Shown: positions 49,733 through 58,462 of the stretch, piece after piece
How positions within the stretch are numbered: the first letter of the stretch is position 1
Layout of the letters: the number at the start of each line of letters is the position of its first letter
Source: Actinokineospora diospyrosa
GTDB lineage: Bacteria > Actinomycetota > Actinomycetes > Mycobacteriales > Pseudonocardiaceae
NCBI RefSeq assembly: GCF_024171925.1
Contig: NZ_JAMTCO010000013.1
Location: 186,001-250,000 of the forward strand
Direction: 5' to 3'
DNA: 64,000 nucleotides
The notes under the pieces: generated by a model
Database searches by the model: none
What the model was told of the DNA's origin: nothing
Seen by the model: only the letters and a program-made list of their open reading frames with translations
Position numbers and translations under genes: made by a program

Positions 49733-50689
49733 ATGCGCCTGGACGAGGTGGCCGCCTCACCGCACTTCCGCGAACACGCGGCACTGGCGGAGCGAGAAGT
49801 CGTTGACCTGGTAGGGGTTTTGCCGCTCGACCCGGTGGAGCTGGCCGCATTGGTCGAGGATCCCGGGGTACCGCAGGCGACTCGCCTCGCGGTGGGCACG
49901 GTGCTCGCGGTACTGGGTGACCCGAGGGTAGGCCTGGTACCGCGCACCTGCCGGATTCCGGCCGCCCGCGCCCGCATCGGTCTCGAAGAGTCTGATGTGG
50001 ATGGTGTGGTGGCGCAGTGGGCGCACGTCGGGGTTGAGGCGGATTGGATCCGCAAGGAATCCCCGCCGCACTCGGTTTTGCTCGCGGAGTTCTGGCTGGC
50101 CACCTACCCGGTCACCAACGGCGAGTACCGCGATTTCCTGGCTGCTACTGACTATCCGACCCGCCCGACGACGTGGTACCTGGGCGCCTACCCCGCGGAC
50201 CGGGCCAACCACCCGGTCTGCGGGGTAGGCGCCGAGGACGCGGACGCCTACGCGCACTGGCTCACCGCCCGCACCGGCCACCCCTGGCGCTTGCCGACCG
50301 AAGCCGAGTGGGAGTACGCGGCCGCAGGCCCCGAGGGCCTGGAGTTCCCCTGGGGCAACAAGTTCGACCCCTCAGCAGCCAACACCCGGGAAACAGGAAT
50401 CCACACCACAACCCCCGTCGGCGCGTTCCCCACCGGCCGCTCCCCGTTCGGCATCCTCGACATGGCAGGCAACGTCGAGGAATACGTGGCCGACACCTAC
50501 ACCCCCTACCCCGGCGGCCCCTACGTAGCCGACCACCTGGTCCAAACCATGACCGAATACCGAGTAGCCCGCGGCGGCAGCTTCTCCCGCTTCGGCGACC
50601 TAACCCGAACCCGCCGCCGCCACGGCGCCTTCCCCGGCCCCCTCTACCCCGTCGGCTTCCGCCTGGCAACCAGCGTGCAGGCCCCATGA
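49733..50689 (+). CDS. SUMF1/formylglycine-generating-enzyme-like protein
   Basis: A 318-residue protein. The first 105 residues are a helical HEAT-like N-terminal part (VVDLVGVLPLDPVELAALVE). The rest is the FGE-sulfatase fold: FWLATYPVTNGEYRDFL, RLPTEAEWEYAAAGPEG, FPWGNKFDPSAANT, FGILDMAGNVEEYVAD, RVARGGSF, PVGFRLA. The family includes formylglycine enzymes and the non-heme iron EgtB/SenA-type oxidases. The usual C-x4-C copper Cys pair of FGE is not evident, and no EgtB His-x3-His-x-E iron motif is seen either. It may correspond to ToxD of toxoflavin clusters (from memory). Catalytic role open. Confidence 0.8.
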   Translation: MRLDEVAASPHFREHAALAEREVVDLVGVLPLDPVELAALVEDPGVPQATRLAVGTVLAVLGDPRVGLVPRTCRIPAARARIGLEESDVDGVVAQWAHVGVEADWIRKESPPHSVLLAEFWLATYPVTNGEYRDFLAATDYPTRPTTWYLGAYPADRANHPVCGVGAEDADAYAHWLTARTGHPWRLPTEAEWEYAAAGPEGLEFPWGNKFDPSAANTRETGIHTTTPVGAFPTGRSPFGILDMAGNVEEYVADTYTPYPGGPYVADHLVQTMTEYRVARGGSFSRFGDLTRTRRRHGAFPGPLYPVGFRLATSVQAP

Positions 50690-51224
50690 CCGACAGCCCA
50701 CCCATCCACGCCGCCCCGACCAAGGACGGCCGGCACCTGGTGTGCTGCTGAGCGCAACCTGCCCGCCGATGCAAACTGGCGCGCTGAGCGAGACCGAGGG
50801 GGACCCGCCGAACAGAGTCGGCACTGTCGGGTCCACAGCGCACAGACGAGCGCCGCGCGACGCGGCCTCCCGGTGCCGATCGAGCCTGCCCGGCCTGGGA
50901 CGGGCGTGGTTCGTAGCACGCCTGCAGAGGTCGAGGTCGGCGCCCAAAGCTGGTAGCAGGGCAGGCCGACACCCAGGTCGCCGGTGTCAGTCCATTGGGG
51001 GAGAATCCTTACGCGCGCAGTGCGGTCGCGGTAGGCAGGTGCTCGGTGCGCGCCCGCCGCGGGAGACGGGCTGCCCGTCGTCCCGGTAGGGCGGTTTGCT
51101 CTGACACCTTCCTGGTCGAGGGTGATCGTGCCTCGATCGCTCCAACAATGTCACGGCCCGTGGCGGGCCATGTGCACGGACGGGTGATCGTGAGTGGTTG
51201 TGTCGTGCGGTCTAGGTTGCGGGG
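50690..51224. other. intergenic region, 535 bases, nothing recognised
   Basis: No convincing coding frame, tRNA or repeat. The right end (51180-51224) is the leader of the Nudix gene. The left end should hold a terminator for the 44-50.7 kb operon, but I see no strong hairpin. Confidence 0.4.
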
Positions 51225-51743
51225 ATGACTGCTGATTCGTCGTCTGTGTCGGTGATGCCTGTGTCCGAATACGTGAAATCGTTGCCGCGTAAGCGGATGG
51301 CCGCAGGTGTGGTGTTCCGTGATCGTGACGACCGGGTGTTGTGGGTGGAGCCGACCTACAAGCCGAACTGGGAGGTTCCGGGCGGGGTGGTGGAGTCCGG
51401 CGAGTCTCCGTGGGAGGCGGCTGGTCGGGAGTTGGGGGAGGAGTTGGGGCTGTCGGCCGATCGGGTGGGGCGTCTGCTGGTGGTCGACCACGTGCACGCC
51501 CACCACGACCGCCCCGAAGGGATGGCGTTCTTGTTCGACGGCGGGGTACTGGAAGAGACCGATCTCGCGGGCGTGGACCTGGCGGTCGGGGAGATCCGGT
51601 CCATTCGGTTCATGGCGGTGGATGAGGCGCGGTCGTGGGTGAAGCCGGTGTTGGCCGGGCGGGTGGCCGCGGCCCTGGACGCCGTGCGGACTGGTGCGAC
51701 GGTGTTGTGCGCGCACGGCGTCCAGGTGAACTGCGGCGCATAG
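51225..51743 (+). CDS. Nudix hydrolase
   Basis: A 172-residue Nudix protein with a complete box: G54-x5-E60-x7-R68-E69-x2-E72-E73-x-G, starting at PGGVVESGE. It hydrolyses a nucleoside diphosphate linked to another group; an aromatic KPNWEVPGG segment precedes the box. It lies alone with its own leader, converging on the acyl-CoA dehydrogenase remnant 14 bases away. The substrate cannot be inferred. ATG 51225 lies after GCGGGG. Confidence 0.88.
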   Translation: MTADSSSVSVMPVSEYVKSLPRKRMAAGVVFRDRDDRVLWVEPTYKPNWEVPGGVVESGESPWEAAGRELGEELGLSADRVGRLLVVDHVHAHHDRPEGMAFLFDGGVLEETDLAGVDLAVGEIRSIRFMAVDEARSWVKPVLAGRVAAALDAVRTGATVLCAHGVQVNCGA

Positions 51744-51757
51744 ACCTCTCCGCGGGA

Positions 51758-52516
51758 TCAGGCCGCGCCGTCGAGCGCGGTTTCCGGGTGGGGGATGGGC
51801 GCTCGCGTGTGGGTGTGGTGCTTGCCCGCTGTGCGGTTGAGGCTGTCGTGGACGCCGTCGGCGAGCCGGTATCCGGCGAGGTCAGCGGCGGCCTTGGCTA
51901 TGGGGGAGTCGATCCGGTATCCGGCGGCGCCCGCCAGGGGCGCGAGGTCGGCCACGACTTGGTGGGCTGTGTCGACGCCGTGGGCCTTGGTGGCCGCGCT
52001 CCACAGCTCGGCGTGCGGATCACCGTGGTGGGCGTGGTGGGCCGCCACAGCGCAACCGAGCAGGGCGGTGGTGATGCGGGTGTGGGCGGTGCCGAGGGTG
52101 ACCAGGGCGGTATCGCGCAACCGGGGGAGATCTCGAGAGGTGAGGGTCGCGACGGCGGTGTCGATCACGGCGGCCGCCAGGTGGCCAGCCGGGGCACGGA
52201 AGAGCACGGTGAACACCGCGGCCTCGGTGAGCCTGCTGATCCAACACTTGCGGCCGGGGACCAGCAGTTGCCCGCGTGGGCCGCGAACAGCCCGCGTGCG
52301 GGTCCGCGTGACTCGGGAGCCGCCGTGCGGTTCGGTGATCGCGATTCCCGCCAGGTCGCCCGCCAGCAGCCTCGGTACCCAGCGCGCGACGGTGTCGGGG
52401 TGTGCGTGGTGCGCGATGGTCCGGCCATGACCCAGGCCGGTGGCGTCGCGCAGGTCCAGGTCGTGGTAACCGCACAGGAACTGCGCCCACGGCTGCTCGC
52501 AGGGGCAGCCATCCAT
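51758..52516 (-). pseudogene. truncated acyl-CoA dehydrogenase-like gene
   Basis: 252 codons resemble the middle and C-terminal parts of an acyl-CoA dehydrogenase: RWVPRLLAGDLAGIAITEPH (the middle-domain motif), then QLLVPGRKCWIS, and a C-terminal helical part ending in DLAGYRLADG. The N-terminal helical domain of about 100-130 residues is missing or lies in another frame upstream (RALAVRRRVHGVAGKVPRSS near 52600). Normal length is about 380. It is probably a broken gene; a shorter functional protein is less likely. Confidence 0.55.
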
Positions 52517-52822
52517 GCGAGATCACCGACCCGCACCCGTCCCTCGGGGTTGCCGAAACGCCCGAACACCCAGTGCGAGGACCTCGGCACCTTGCCCGCC
52601 ACGCCGTGGACCCGCCGACGTACGGCCAACGCCCTGAGTCGAGCCACTAGGCGCTGTACCGCAAGTCAGGTACGCGCTATCTGCGCCCGCGCGGCCCCTG
52701 ACCGCACGGCCGGAAATGCCCAAGTACGACCCGGTACGTGCGGCTTCCCGCCCGCGCGCCCAGCAGCCACGCGGATCACCGATCCGACGCACCAGACTCA
52801 CAGGACAGCGCCTAGTCGCGGG
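52517..52822. other. upstream part of the broken acyl-CoA dehydrogenase
   Basis: A minus-strand frame (52520-52650) reads coherently and may be the lost N-terminal part, frame-shifted from the gene at 51758. The rest holds no gene. No terminator is clear for the lysR gene ending at 52823. Confidence 0.35.
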
Positions 52823-53686
52823 CTATTTGGGGAAGTTGGCCACCAGGAAGTCGCGCAGCACCGTCACCCGCAGTGGTAGGTGGCGGTCCGAGGGGACGAC
52901 CAGGTGCAGGGGTTGGCCTTCGGTGTGGTGGTCGGGCAGGACCGGAGTCAGCAGGCCCGCTCGGACCGACGGGGCGGCGGCGGGGTGGGGGAGCAGGGCG
53001 ATGCCGACCCCGGCCACCGCCGCGCGGCGGACGAAGGTGAGGTCGTCGCTGGTCAACGGGCCTGCGATGGCTACCGAAACCTCGCCCTGGGGTGATCGCA
53101 GGTGCCAGTGGGTCGCGTCGCCGAACGGGAGGCAGTGGTGGGTGGGGAGGTCGGCGGGGCGTTGGGGGGTTCCCCTGCGGGCCAGGTAGACCGGTGAGGC
53201 GAACAAGCGGAAGCGGGTGTTCTGCAGGCGGGTGGCGCCGGGACCGCCGGGGCCCGCGCGCAGAGCCAGGTCGAAGCGGCCTTCCACCAGGTCCGCGGGC
53301 GCGGCGAGGGCTACCTCGACCCGCACTTCCGGGTACCTGGCCAGGAACGCCGCCACCAACTCCGGCAAGACCTCGGCGCCGACATCCGGACGGGCGGCCA
53401 AGCGGACGGTGCCGCGAGGGACTTCTCGGGTGTCCGCGGCCGCGCCCGCGGCGGAGTCGAGTTCGGCCAGGGCCGGTGCAACCCTTGCGTGGTAGGCGCT
53501 TCCGGCCTCGGTGAGGGCGAGTGATCGGGTGGTGCGGTGCAGGAGCCGCACACCGAGTCGGTTCTCGAGGCGGGCCACTCGGCGGCTCACCGAGGACTTG
53601 GGCATCCACAGTGCCCGTGCTGCGGCGGAGAAGCTCCCCGTCGCGACGACTCGGACGAAGACCGCCACGTCACCCAGTTCTTCCAT
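52823..53686 (-). CDS. LysR-family transcriptional regulator
   Basis: A 287-residue LysR protein. The winged helix is at 1-60 (MEELGDVAVFVRVVATGSFS, AAARALWMPKSSVSRRVARL, ENRLGVRLLHRTTRSLALT) followed by the two-lobed effector domain. ATG 53686 starts directly at the domain. It is divergent from the small membrane protein/NmrA operon (116 bases), the classic arrangement for a LysR target. A sequence TCTGCTCACTAGTGCACACCGAGCAAC in that gap contains a partial dyad (GCTC...GAGC) that could be its site. Confidence 0.9.
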   Translation of the reverse strand: MEELGDVAVFVRVVATGSFSAAARALWMPKSSVSRRVARLENRLGVRLLHRTTRSLALTEAGSAYHARVAPALAELDSAAGAAADTREVPRGTVRLAARPDVGAEVLPELVAAFLARYPEVRVEVALAAPADLVEGRFDLALRAGPGGPGATRLQNTRFRLFASPVYLARRGTPQRPADLPTHHCLPFGDATHWHLRSPQGEVSVAIAGPLTSDDLTFVRRAAVAGVGIALLPHPAAAPSVRAGLLTPVLPDHHTEGQPLHLVVPSDRHLPLRVTVLRDFLVANFPK

Positions 53687-53802
53687 TCCGTCATTATGCC
53701 ACTGAGGGAACAGTCTGTTCAGAATCTGCTCACTAGTGCACACCGAGCAACACTCCTAGCGTTGGGGACGTCACCACGAAGAACAACCCCCAGGAGTGCA
53801 CC

Positions 53803-54165
53803 GTGCCCCGAGCACCCCTTGTGGCAATCGCGGCGAACGTCGTCCCGGCCTACGTCATGCCCGCCGCCATGAGCTACGTGAGCGCGCTGGTCATCGCCGA
53901 CGACCGGCTGGCCGCGGCCTCGCTCACCTCCATCGCCATCCCGTCCGCCCTCGCCGCGCTCGCCGTCACGTTCGCGCCGCGGGGCGGGCGCCGCTCGGTC
54001 CGACTCCTCGTCGCGGCCCTGCTGTGCGCGGGAGCGGCGTTCCTGGCCAGTACGACACTGGTCCACTTCGGACTCGCCGAGTCCACTCTCCTGCTCGACG
54101 CCACCCCGTCCGCCGCGTTGGGCGGCGCGATCACGGCGGCACGCACCCGAAAGAAGAAGCCATGA
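53803..54165 (+). CDS. small four-helix membrane protein
   Basis: A 120-residue protein with four hydrophobic helices (LVAIAANVVPAYVMPAAMSY, SLTSIAIPSALAALAVTFA, LLVAALLCAGAAFLA, LLDATPSAALGGAI) and a basic tail (RTRKKKP). GTG 53803 follows AGGAG. Its stop overlaps the next ATG (ATGA), coupling it to the NmrA-like gene. Family unknown; probably controlled by the divergent LysR protein. Confidence 0.7.
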   Translation: MPRAPLVAIAANVVPAYVMPAAMSYVSALVIADDRLAAASLTSIAIPSALAALAVTFAPRGGRRSVRLLVAALLCAGAAFLASTTLVHFGLAESTLLLDATPSAALGGAITAARTRKKKP

Positions 54166-55010
54166 TCCTCGTCATCGGCGGCACCGGGACCACCGGCCGC
54201 GCCGTTCTGCACACCCTGCACGGCCGCGGCTTGCCGACCCGGGCCCTGGTCCGCGCCGCGAGCGACCTTCCACCGAGCGTCGAACAGGTCATCGGCGACG
54301 CGGCCGACCCCGGTGCGCTGCGCGCGGTGCTGACCGGTGTCTCCGGGGTGTTCCTGGCCATGGGCAACGGGCCCCGGCAGGAGGAGGTCGAACTGGGTGT
54401 GGTCGCCGAGACGGCTCGGGCCCGCGTCGAGCACCTGGTCAAGCTGTCCGCGCCCGGACCAGCCGACTCACCGGTCGCGATCGCCCGCCTGCACCACCGC
54501 GTCGAGGACGCGGTGCGCGCGACGGGGATCGCGCACACCTTCCTGCGGCCGTACGCGTTCTTCCAGAACCTGCTGTTCCACGCGGGCCGCATCCGCGCCA
54601 CCGGCAGCTTCCCGGCCACGACCGGCGACACCCCGCTCAACATGGTCGACGCGCGCGACGTGGCGGAGGTGGCGGTCGCCGCGCTGATCGACAACCCCGG
54701 CGGCACCCACCTGCTCACCGGCCCAGAAGCGATCTCCTACCCCGACATCGCGGCCCGACTCACCGCCGCGGGCAGACCCACCCGATGCGTGACCGTGTCC
54801 CCGGAACAACTCCGAGCCGACCTGCGCGGCGCGCCGAACTGGCTCATCGACCACGTCCTGGAGATCCAGCGGCTCGCCACCACCCACCCGGAACACCCGA
54901 ACGACACCGTGGCACGCCTGCTCGGCCACCCGCCACGCCTACTGGACGACTTCCTGCGCGAACACGCCCCGGCCTTCGGCATCCCGAACCGCACGAGCGA
55001 GAGCGGGTGA
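54162..55010 (+). CDS. NmrA-like NAD(P)-binding protein
   Basis: A 282-residue SDR-like protein with the glycine-rich motif VIGGTGTTGRAV at residue 4-15, an NmrA-type core (VEQVIGDAADPGAL, GVFLAMGNGP, VEHLVKLSAP, FLRPYAFFQNLLF) and no SDR active-site Tyr-x3-Lys in the usual place. Such proteins bind NADP(H) and act as redox sensors or ketone/quinone reductases. Coupled by ATGA to the upstream membrane protein. Likely LysR-regulated. Confidence 0.85.
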   Translation: MILVIGGTGTTGRAVLHTLHGRGLPTRALVRAASDLPPSVEQVIGDAADPGALRAVLTGVSGVFLAMGNGPRQEEVELGVVAETARARVEHLVKLSAPGPADSPVAIARLHHRVEDAVRATGIAHTFLRPYAFFQNLLFHAGRIRATGSFPATTGDTPLNMVDARDVAEVAVAALIDNPGGTHLLTGPEAISYPDIAARLTAAGRPTRCVTVSPEQLRADLRGAPNWLIDHVLEIQRLATTHPEHPNDTVARLLGHPPRLLDDFLREHAPAFGIPNRTSESG

Positions 55011-55189
55011 TTCGATCATCGCCCAACCCGGCCTGCGAGCCGCAGCAGCGAAGCGACGACCAACACCAGTCCATGCCTGCTGACTCCGGCCGGGGGCGTG
55101 TTCCAGCTCGCGGGAATCGGACTGAGCGGTTCCGGGAATTCGTGCGATGATCTCTGGGCTCTGGGGATCTGGCGCGTGTTGGGAAGTCC

Positions 55190-56293
55190 GTGCGGTTCTT
55201 TCTTGTTCTCTGTGGCGTGGTCGCGGTGGTTCTGACCTGCGTGGTCTTGGTCATCGCCACTATGGCTGATCCCGTTGACCTGGCCGTTTACCGCAGTGGT
55301 GCGGAAATTTTCCTGGGTGGGCGGGAACTCTACGGTGGGCCGGTCAACAATGGTCTTCTGTTCACTTATCCGCCATTTTCCGCCATCGTGTTCACCCCGC
55401 TGGCGCTGCTGAGCTTGCCGGTCGCCCAGGTTGTTGTCGTGCTCCTCAACGGGATGTTGCTCGCGTTGATCGCGCACCGTTGCGCGGGCAAGCTGTGGCC
55501 GCTGGTCACTGCGGCGGCGGTGCTGACCGAGGCGGTGCACACCAGCTTGAACCTCGGCCAGGTCAACCTGCTCCTGCTGGCCCTGGTGTTGCTCGCCCCG
55601 CGCTGGGGGACCGGAGTGGCCGCCGGGATCAAGTTGACACCGGTCATCTTCGTTGGGCTCTTGCTGGTGCAGCGCCGGTTTCGGGACGCGTTGATCGCGA
55701 CCTGCGTCGGTGCGGCGACGGTGGCGTTGGGGTTCGCGGTGATGCCCGCTGACTCGGTCACGTACTGGTTGCGCGGCACTTTCGCCGACTCGACGAGGGT
55801 TTTCGCTGAGCCGGGTTCGTCGCACAACCAGTCGTTGCGGGGGCTGTTGTTGCGCGCGGGCGTCGAGAGTCCGGCGGTGTGGATCGGGCTGGCTGTGGTC
55901 GTCGTGGCGGCGGCGCTCGTGGTGGCGGCCAAGGCGGATCACGTCCTGGGGGTGGCTGTTGTCGGTATGGCGGGGGCGACGGTTTCGCCGTGGTCGTGGG
56001 GGCATCACTGGGTCTGGTTGGTGCCGCTGATCGCGGTCGTGGTGCGGGAGCTGGCTGCCCGCAAGTGGGTGTGGCTCGTGCCCGTGCCGTTCCTGCTCGC
56101 CACCCCGCCGCCGGTGCTGGCACTGGTCAACCCGCTGGTCGGCACCCCGGTGATCACGGGCGGGCCGCTGCACTTCCTGCTCGGCAACGCCTACGTGCTG
56201 GTCTTCCTCGCCACCCTGCTCACGGTGGCCCTGAGCCACCCCGCGTTGGCGGCGCAGGCCCGGTCAGGGGAACATGCGGTGGGCGGTCGGTGA
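55190..56293 (+). CDS. GT87-family (DUF2029) membrane glycosyltransferase
   Basis: A 367-residue polytopic protein with about nine hydrophobic segments. The first extracytoplasmic loop carries the catalytic-type acidic residue in MADPVDLAVYRSGAEIFL, as in GT-C mannosyltransferases of the GT87 group (YPPFSAIVFTP is another family mark). Such enzymes transfer mannose from polyprenyl-phosphate-mannose to lipoglycans. GTG 55190 follows GGGAAG. It lies alone. Specific product unknown. Confidence 0.8.
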   Translation: MRFFLVLCGVVAVVLTCVVLVIATMADPVDLAVYRSGAEIFLGGRELYGGPVNNGLLFTYPPFSAIVFTPLALLSLPVAQVVVVLLNGMLLALIAHRCAGKLWPLVTAAAVLTEAVHTSLNLGQVNLLLLALVLLAPRWGTGVAAGIKLTPVIFVGLLLVQRRFRDALIATCVGAATVALGFAVMPADSVTYWLRGTFADSTRVFAEPGSSHNQSLRGLLLRAGVESPAVWIGLAVVVVAAALVVAAKADHVLGVAVVGMAGATVSPWSWGHHWVWLVPLIAVVVRELAARKWVWLVPVPFLLATPPPVLALVNPLVGTPVITGGPLHFLLGNAYVLVFLATLLTVALSHPALAAQARSGEHAVGGR

Positions 56294-56501
56294 CCCGGCC
56301 GCTCCGGCGGACGCGATCCCTGGATGTCGACACCGTTCAGGGCCCGCGTCCGTCCGCTCACCTGCTCGCAACCGCCACGAGCCTGGCGCGGTTGACCATC
56401 TCGTCCCCGTCCCCCGCTCAGCACGATGGCGCCGTCCCGCTGGCTTGCCGTCGCCCGAGTGCACTACTTGGCTGAACTGATGCTTGGCGTGAGGAGCGAG
56501 G

Positions 56502-56816
56502 ATGATTCGGCGCTGGGTGCTCGCGCTGACGACGATCGTGGGGGTGGCGCTGCTCGGCGTCGCTCTGCTGGTGTTGCGCGTAGCCGAGGAGGCGCTGGGG
56601 CCCGCTCCGGAAGTACGCGGGTCGGCCTGGGGGAGCCTTTCGGCGTGTGGGATACAGCCCGGGATGACCGACTGCGATCCGCCGGAGTTGTCCGCAGGCA
56701 CAGTGACGGTGATCGTGGTGCTGGCCGTGGCCGGACTGTGTGCGCTGGCCGCTGTCGCCGTGGATGTGGAGCGCCGCCGACAGACGGCTCGGCCCGGCTT
56801 CGAGCGTCGACGGTAA
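56502..56816 (+). CDS. small two-helix membrane protein
   Basis: A 104-residue protein with membrane helices at about 5-27 (WVLALTTIVGVALLGVALLV) and 66-88 (TVTVIVVLAVAGLCALAAVA) separated by a 35-residue loop with two Cys (SACGIQPGMTDCDPPE), probably a disulfide outside the cell. ATG 56502 follows GAGCGAGG. No partner gene, function unknown. Confidence 0.65.
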   Translation: MIRRWVLALTTIVGVALLGVALLVLRVAEEALGPAPEVRGSAWGSLSACGIQPGMTDCDPPELSAGTVTVIVVLAVAGLCALAAVAVDVERRRQTARPGFERRR

Positions 56817-56966
56817 GCCAAGGGCCTTTCGGTCACGAGACGCTCGATGGCTTCGCGGATCCATCCAGTGAGCTGGCCGTCAAGGCCTCAAACCCCTTGG
56901 GGTCAGTAGCCCGTCCGGGTGCAGACGGCCCTTTCGGTGAGTGTCGATGGGCGGGATCATCGGGGT

Positions 56967-57215
56967 ATGACTGGACCGGAGCACTACCTGGCCGCCGAGC
57001 GCTGTTTGAGCGAGGCCAACGATGTCGATCACACGGATGCCGCTGCCCGGGACGGGGCGCTCGCGCGGGCCCAGGTCCACGCGGCACTGGCTTTGGCTGC
57101 CGCTACCGCGCTCGGTGCCGAGTCTCGTGGGCAGATAGGTGAGCAGGGGTATCCCGCGTTGGCGCCTGCGGACCTCGAGGAGTGGAAGCAGGTGGCAGCC
57201 GTCTCCGCGCGCTGA
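56967..57215 (+). CDS. small helical protein of unknown function
   Basis: An 82-residue protein (MTGPEHYLAAERCLSEANDV, then ARAQVHAALALAAATAL, ending EEWKQVAAVSAR). It is almost wholly helical and resembles the small conserved hypothetical proteins of actinomycetes that carry an HYLAAE(R/K)-like start. ATG 56967 was chosen over the upstream frame because this start opens the helical motif. No function is known. Confidence 0.6.
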   Translation: MTGPEHYLAAERCLSEANDVDHTDAAARDGALARAQVHAALALAAATALGAESRGQIGEQGYPALAPADLEEWKQVAAVSAR

Positions 57216-57339
57216 CCGACGCGGGACTGCGGAGGTTGGGAGGGCCACAGCTGGCCAGTAGTCGGTCTGCGAGTCGGTCTGGGCGAGTGGCTTCAGCGGT
57301 GGGGGTCACGGTCACTCCAGGGTGCCCGGGCAACAGGTG

Positions 57340-57657
57340 TTAGGTGTCGGCGTTCTGGTTGATGGACCTCTGGTAGATGTCCGCGTGGGTGGGCGAGTCC
57401 TTGAGCAGGTCGTCGCAGAAGGTGGCTATGTCGGGGCCGATGAGTTGCAGGACGCCCTTGCCTGCCGCGGCGCCCTCTTCGAAGAAGTCGACGATCCCGG
57501 TGAGTATGGGGCCGTCGAGCAAGTCGACCGGTCCGACCTTGAAGAGGTACTTCTGCATTTCCTTGTAGACGATGTGGTAGTCAGGTGGGAGCGCCTTGAC
57601 TCGTGCCATGTGCGCTCGCCACTGCTTCTTGCCCTCGATGAGGTCTTGGATGCCCAT
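57340..57657 (-). CDS. DUF1048-family protein (first of a tandem pair)
   Basis: A 105-residue helical protein with the DUF1048 pattern (KKQWRAHMARVKALPPDYHI, VYKEMQKYLFKVGP, FFEEGAAAGKGVLQLIGPDI, ATFCDDLL). This family of unknown function commonly follows a padR gene, as here. It starts 1 base after the stop of its paralogue upstream. The two share about a third of their residues by eye, so they look like an old duplication. Confidence 0.8.
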   Translation of the reverse strand: MGIQDLIEGKKQWRAHMARVKALPPDYHIVYKEMQKYLFKVGPVDLLDGPILTGIVDFFEEGAAAGKGVLQLIGPDIATFCDDLLKDSPTHADIYQRSINQNADT

Positions 57658-57658
57658 G

Positions 57659-58015
57659 TCAGCCTCCCAGTTGGGCTAGTTTCCTCGCTACGTTCCTGTT
57701 CAACTGCTCGCGCCACCGGTCGCGATAGTCTCGGCTCCGTTCTCCGCCTGCCAGCGCGGTGCAGAAGCCCTTGATGTCGTCACCCAGGACCTCGTGGACA
57801 CCCTGCCCCTCGGACGCTGCCTCTTCGAGCAACCCCAGGGCGGCGTCGAGGATCGGTGTCAGGTTTCGGCCGGTGAAGTCCGAGTAGGAAGAAAGATGGC
57901 CTTTGATCTCCTCCCATGCCGCTTGATGGTCAGCGGGCAATGCCTCGGCTCGGGCTTCGAACGAGTTCCATGCCCTGGTGATGTCGTTGCCTGTGACGGT
58001 CTCCCAGAAGTTCAT
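57659..58015 (-). CDS. DUF1048-family protein (second of a tandem pair)
   Basis: A 118-residue paralogue of the next gene (NSFEARAEALPADHQAAWEE, GLLEEAASEGQGVHEVLGDD, IKGFCTALAGG). ATG 58015 follows AAGGAGGG and overlaps the padR stop (ATGA). Family members are helical and may bind the PadR regulator or the membrane; no function is established. Confidence 0.8.
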   Translation of the reverse strand: MNFWETVTGNDITRAWNSFEARAEALPADHQAAWEEIKGHLSSYSDFTGRNLTPILDAALGLLEEAASEGQGVHEVLGDDIKGFCTALAGGERSRDYRDRWREQLNRNVARKLAQLGG

Positions 58016-58338
58016 CTCCCGCCCTCCTTGAGCTTGTCGATTCGAGATGAGAGGTACTCCCACTTCGCCCAGAACGTCGCGAGCTCCTTGCGTCCAGCGC
58101 TGTTGAGCGCATAGAACTTGCGCGGCGGACCCTGCCCGGACGGACGTTTCGTCACCTGGACGAGGCCGTTCTTCTCCAGTCGGAGCAGGATGGTGTAGAC
58201 CGTCCCCTCGATGACGTCGACGAAGCCGAGTTCGTTCAGGCGCCGTGTGATGGCGTACCCGTAGGTCTCCTCGCTGCCGATGATCTCCAGCACGCAGCCC
58301 TCGAGCGTGCCCTTCAACATCTCCGTCAGGTCGTCCAT
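58012..58338 (-). CDS. PadR-family transcriptional regulator
   Basis: A 108-residue PadR protein with the winged helix (LKGTLEGCVLEIIGSEETYG, YAITRRLNELGF, EGTVYTILLRLEKNGLVQV) and the family's C-terminal dimer helix (GRKELATFWAKWEYLSSRID). ATG 58338 was chosen because the helix-turn-helix starts there. Upstream, CTACC and GGTAG arms around ACTATAC near 58366-58382 form a possible operator for autorepression. It leads the operon with two DUF1048 genes. Confidence 0.85.
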   Translation of the reverse strand: MDDLTEMLKGTLEGCVLEIIGSEETYGYAITRRLNELGFVDVIEGTVYTILLRLEKNGLVQVTKRPSGQGPPRKFYALNSAGRKELATFWAKWEYLSSRIDKLKEGGR

Positions 58339-58462
58339 CCCAGCTCCAGTACTCGGTGACACCGACTACCACTATACGGTAGCACGAGGTAGTGGAGTGT
58401 CGGCAAGAGCCTGTGATCTAGGTGCGCAAACTCGACCTAATCATCTACTGTGGACTCAGAGG

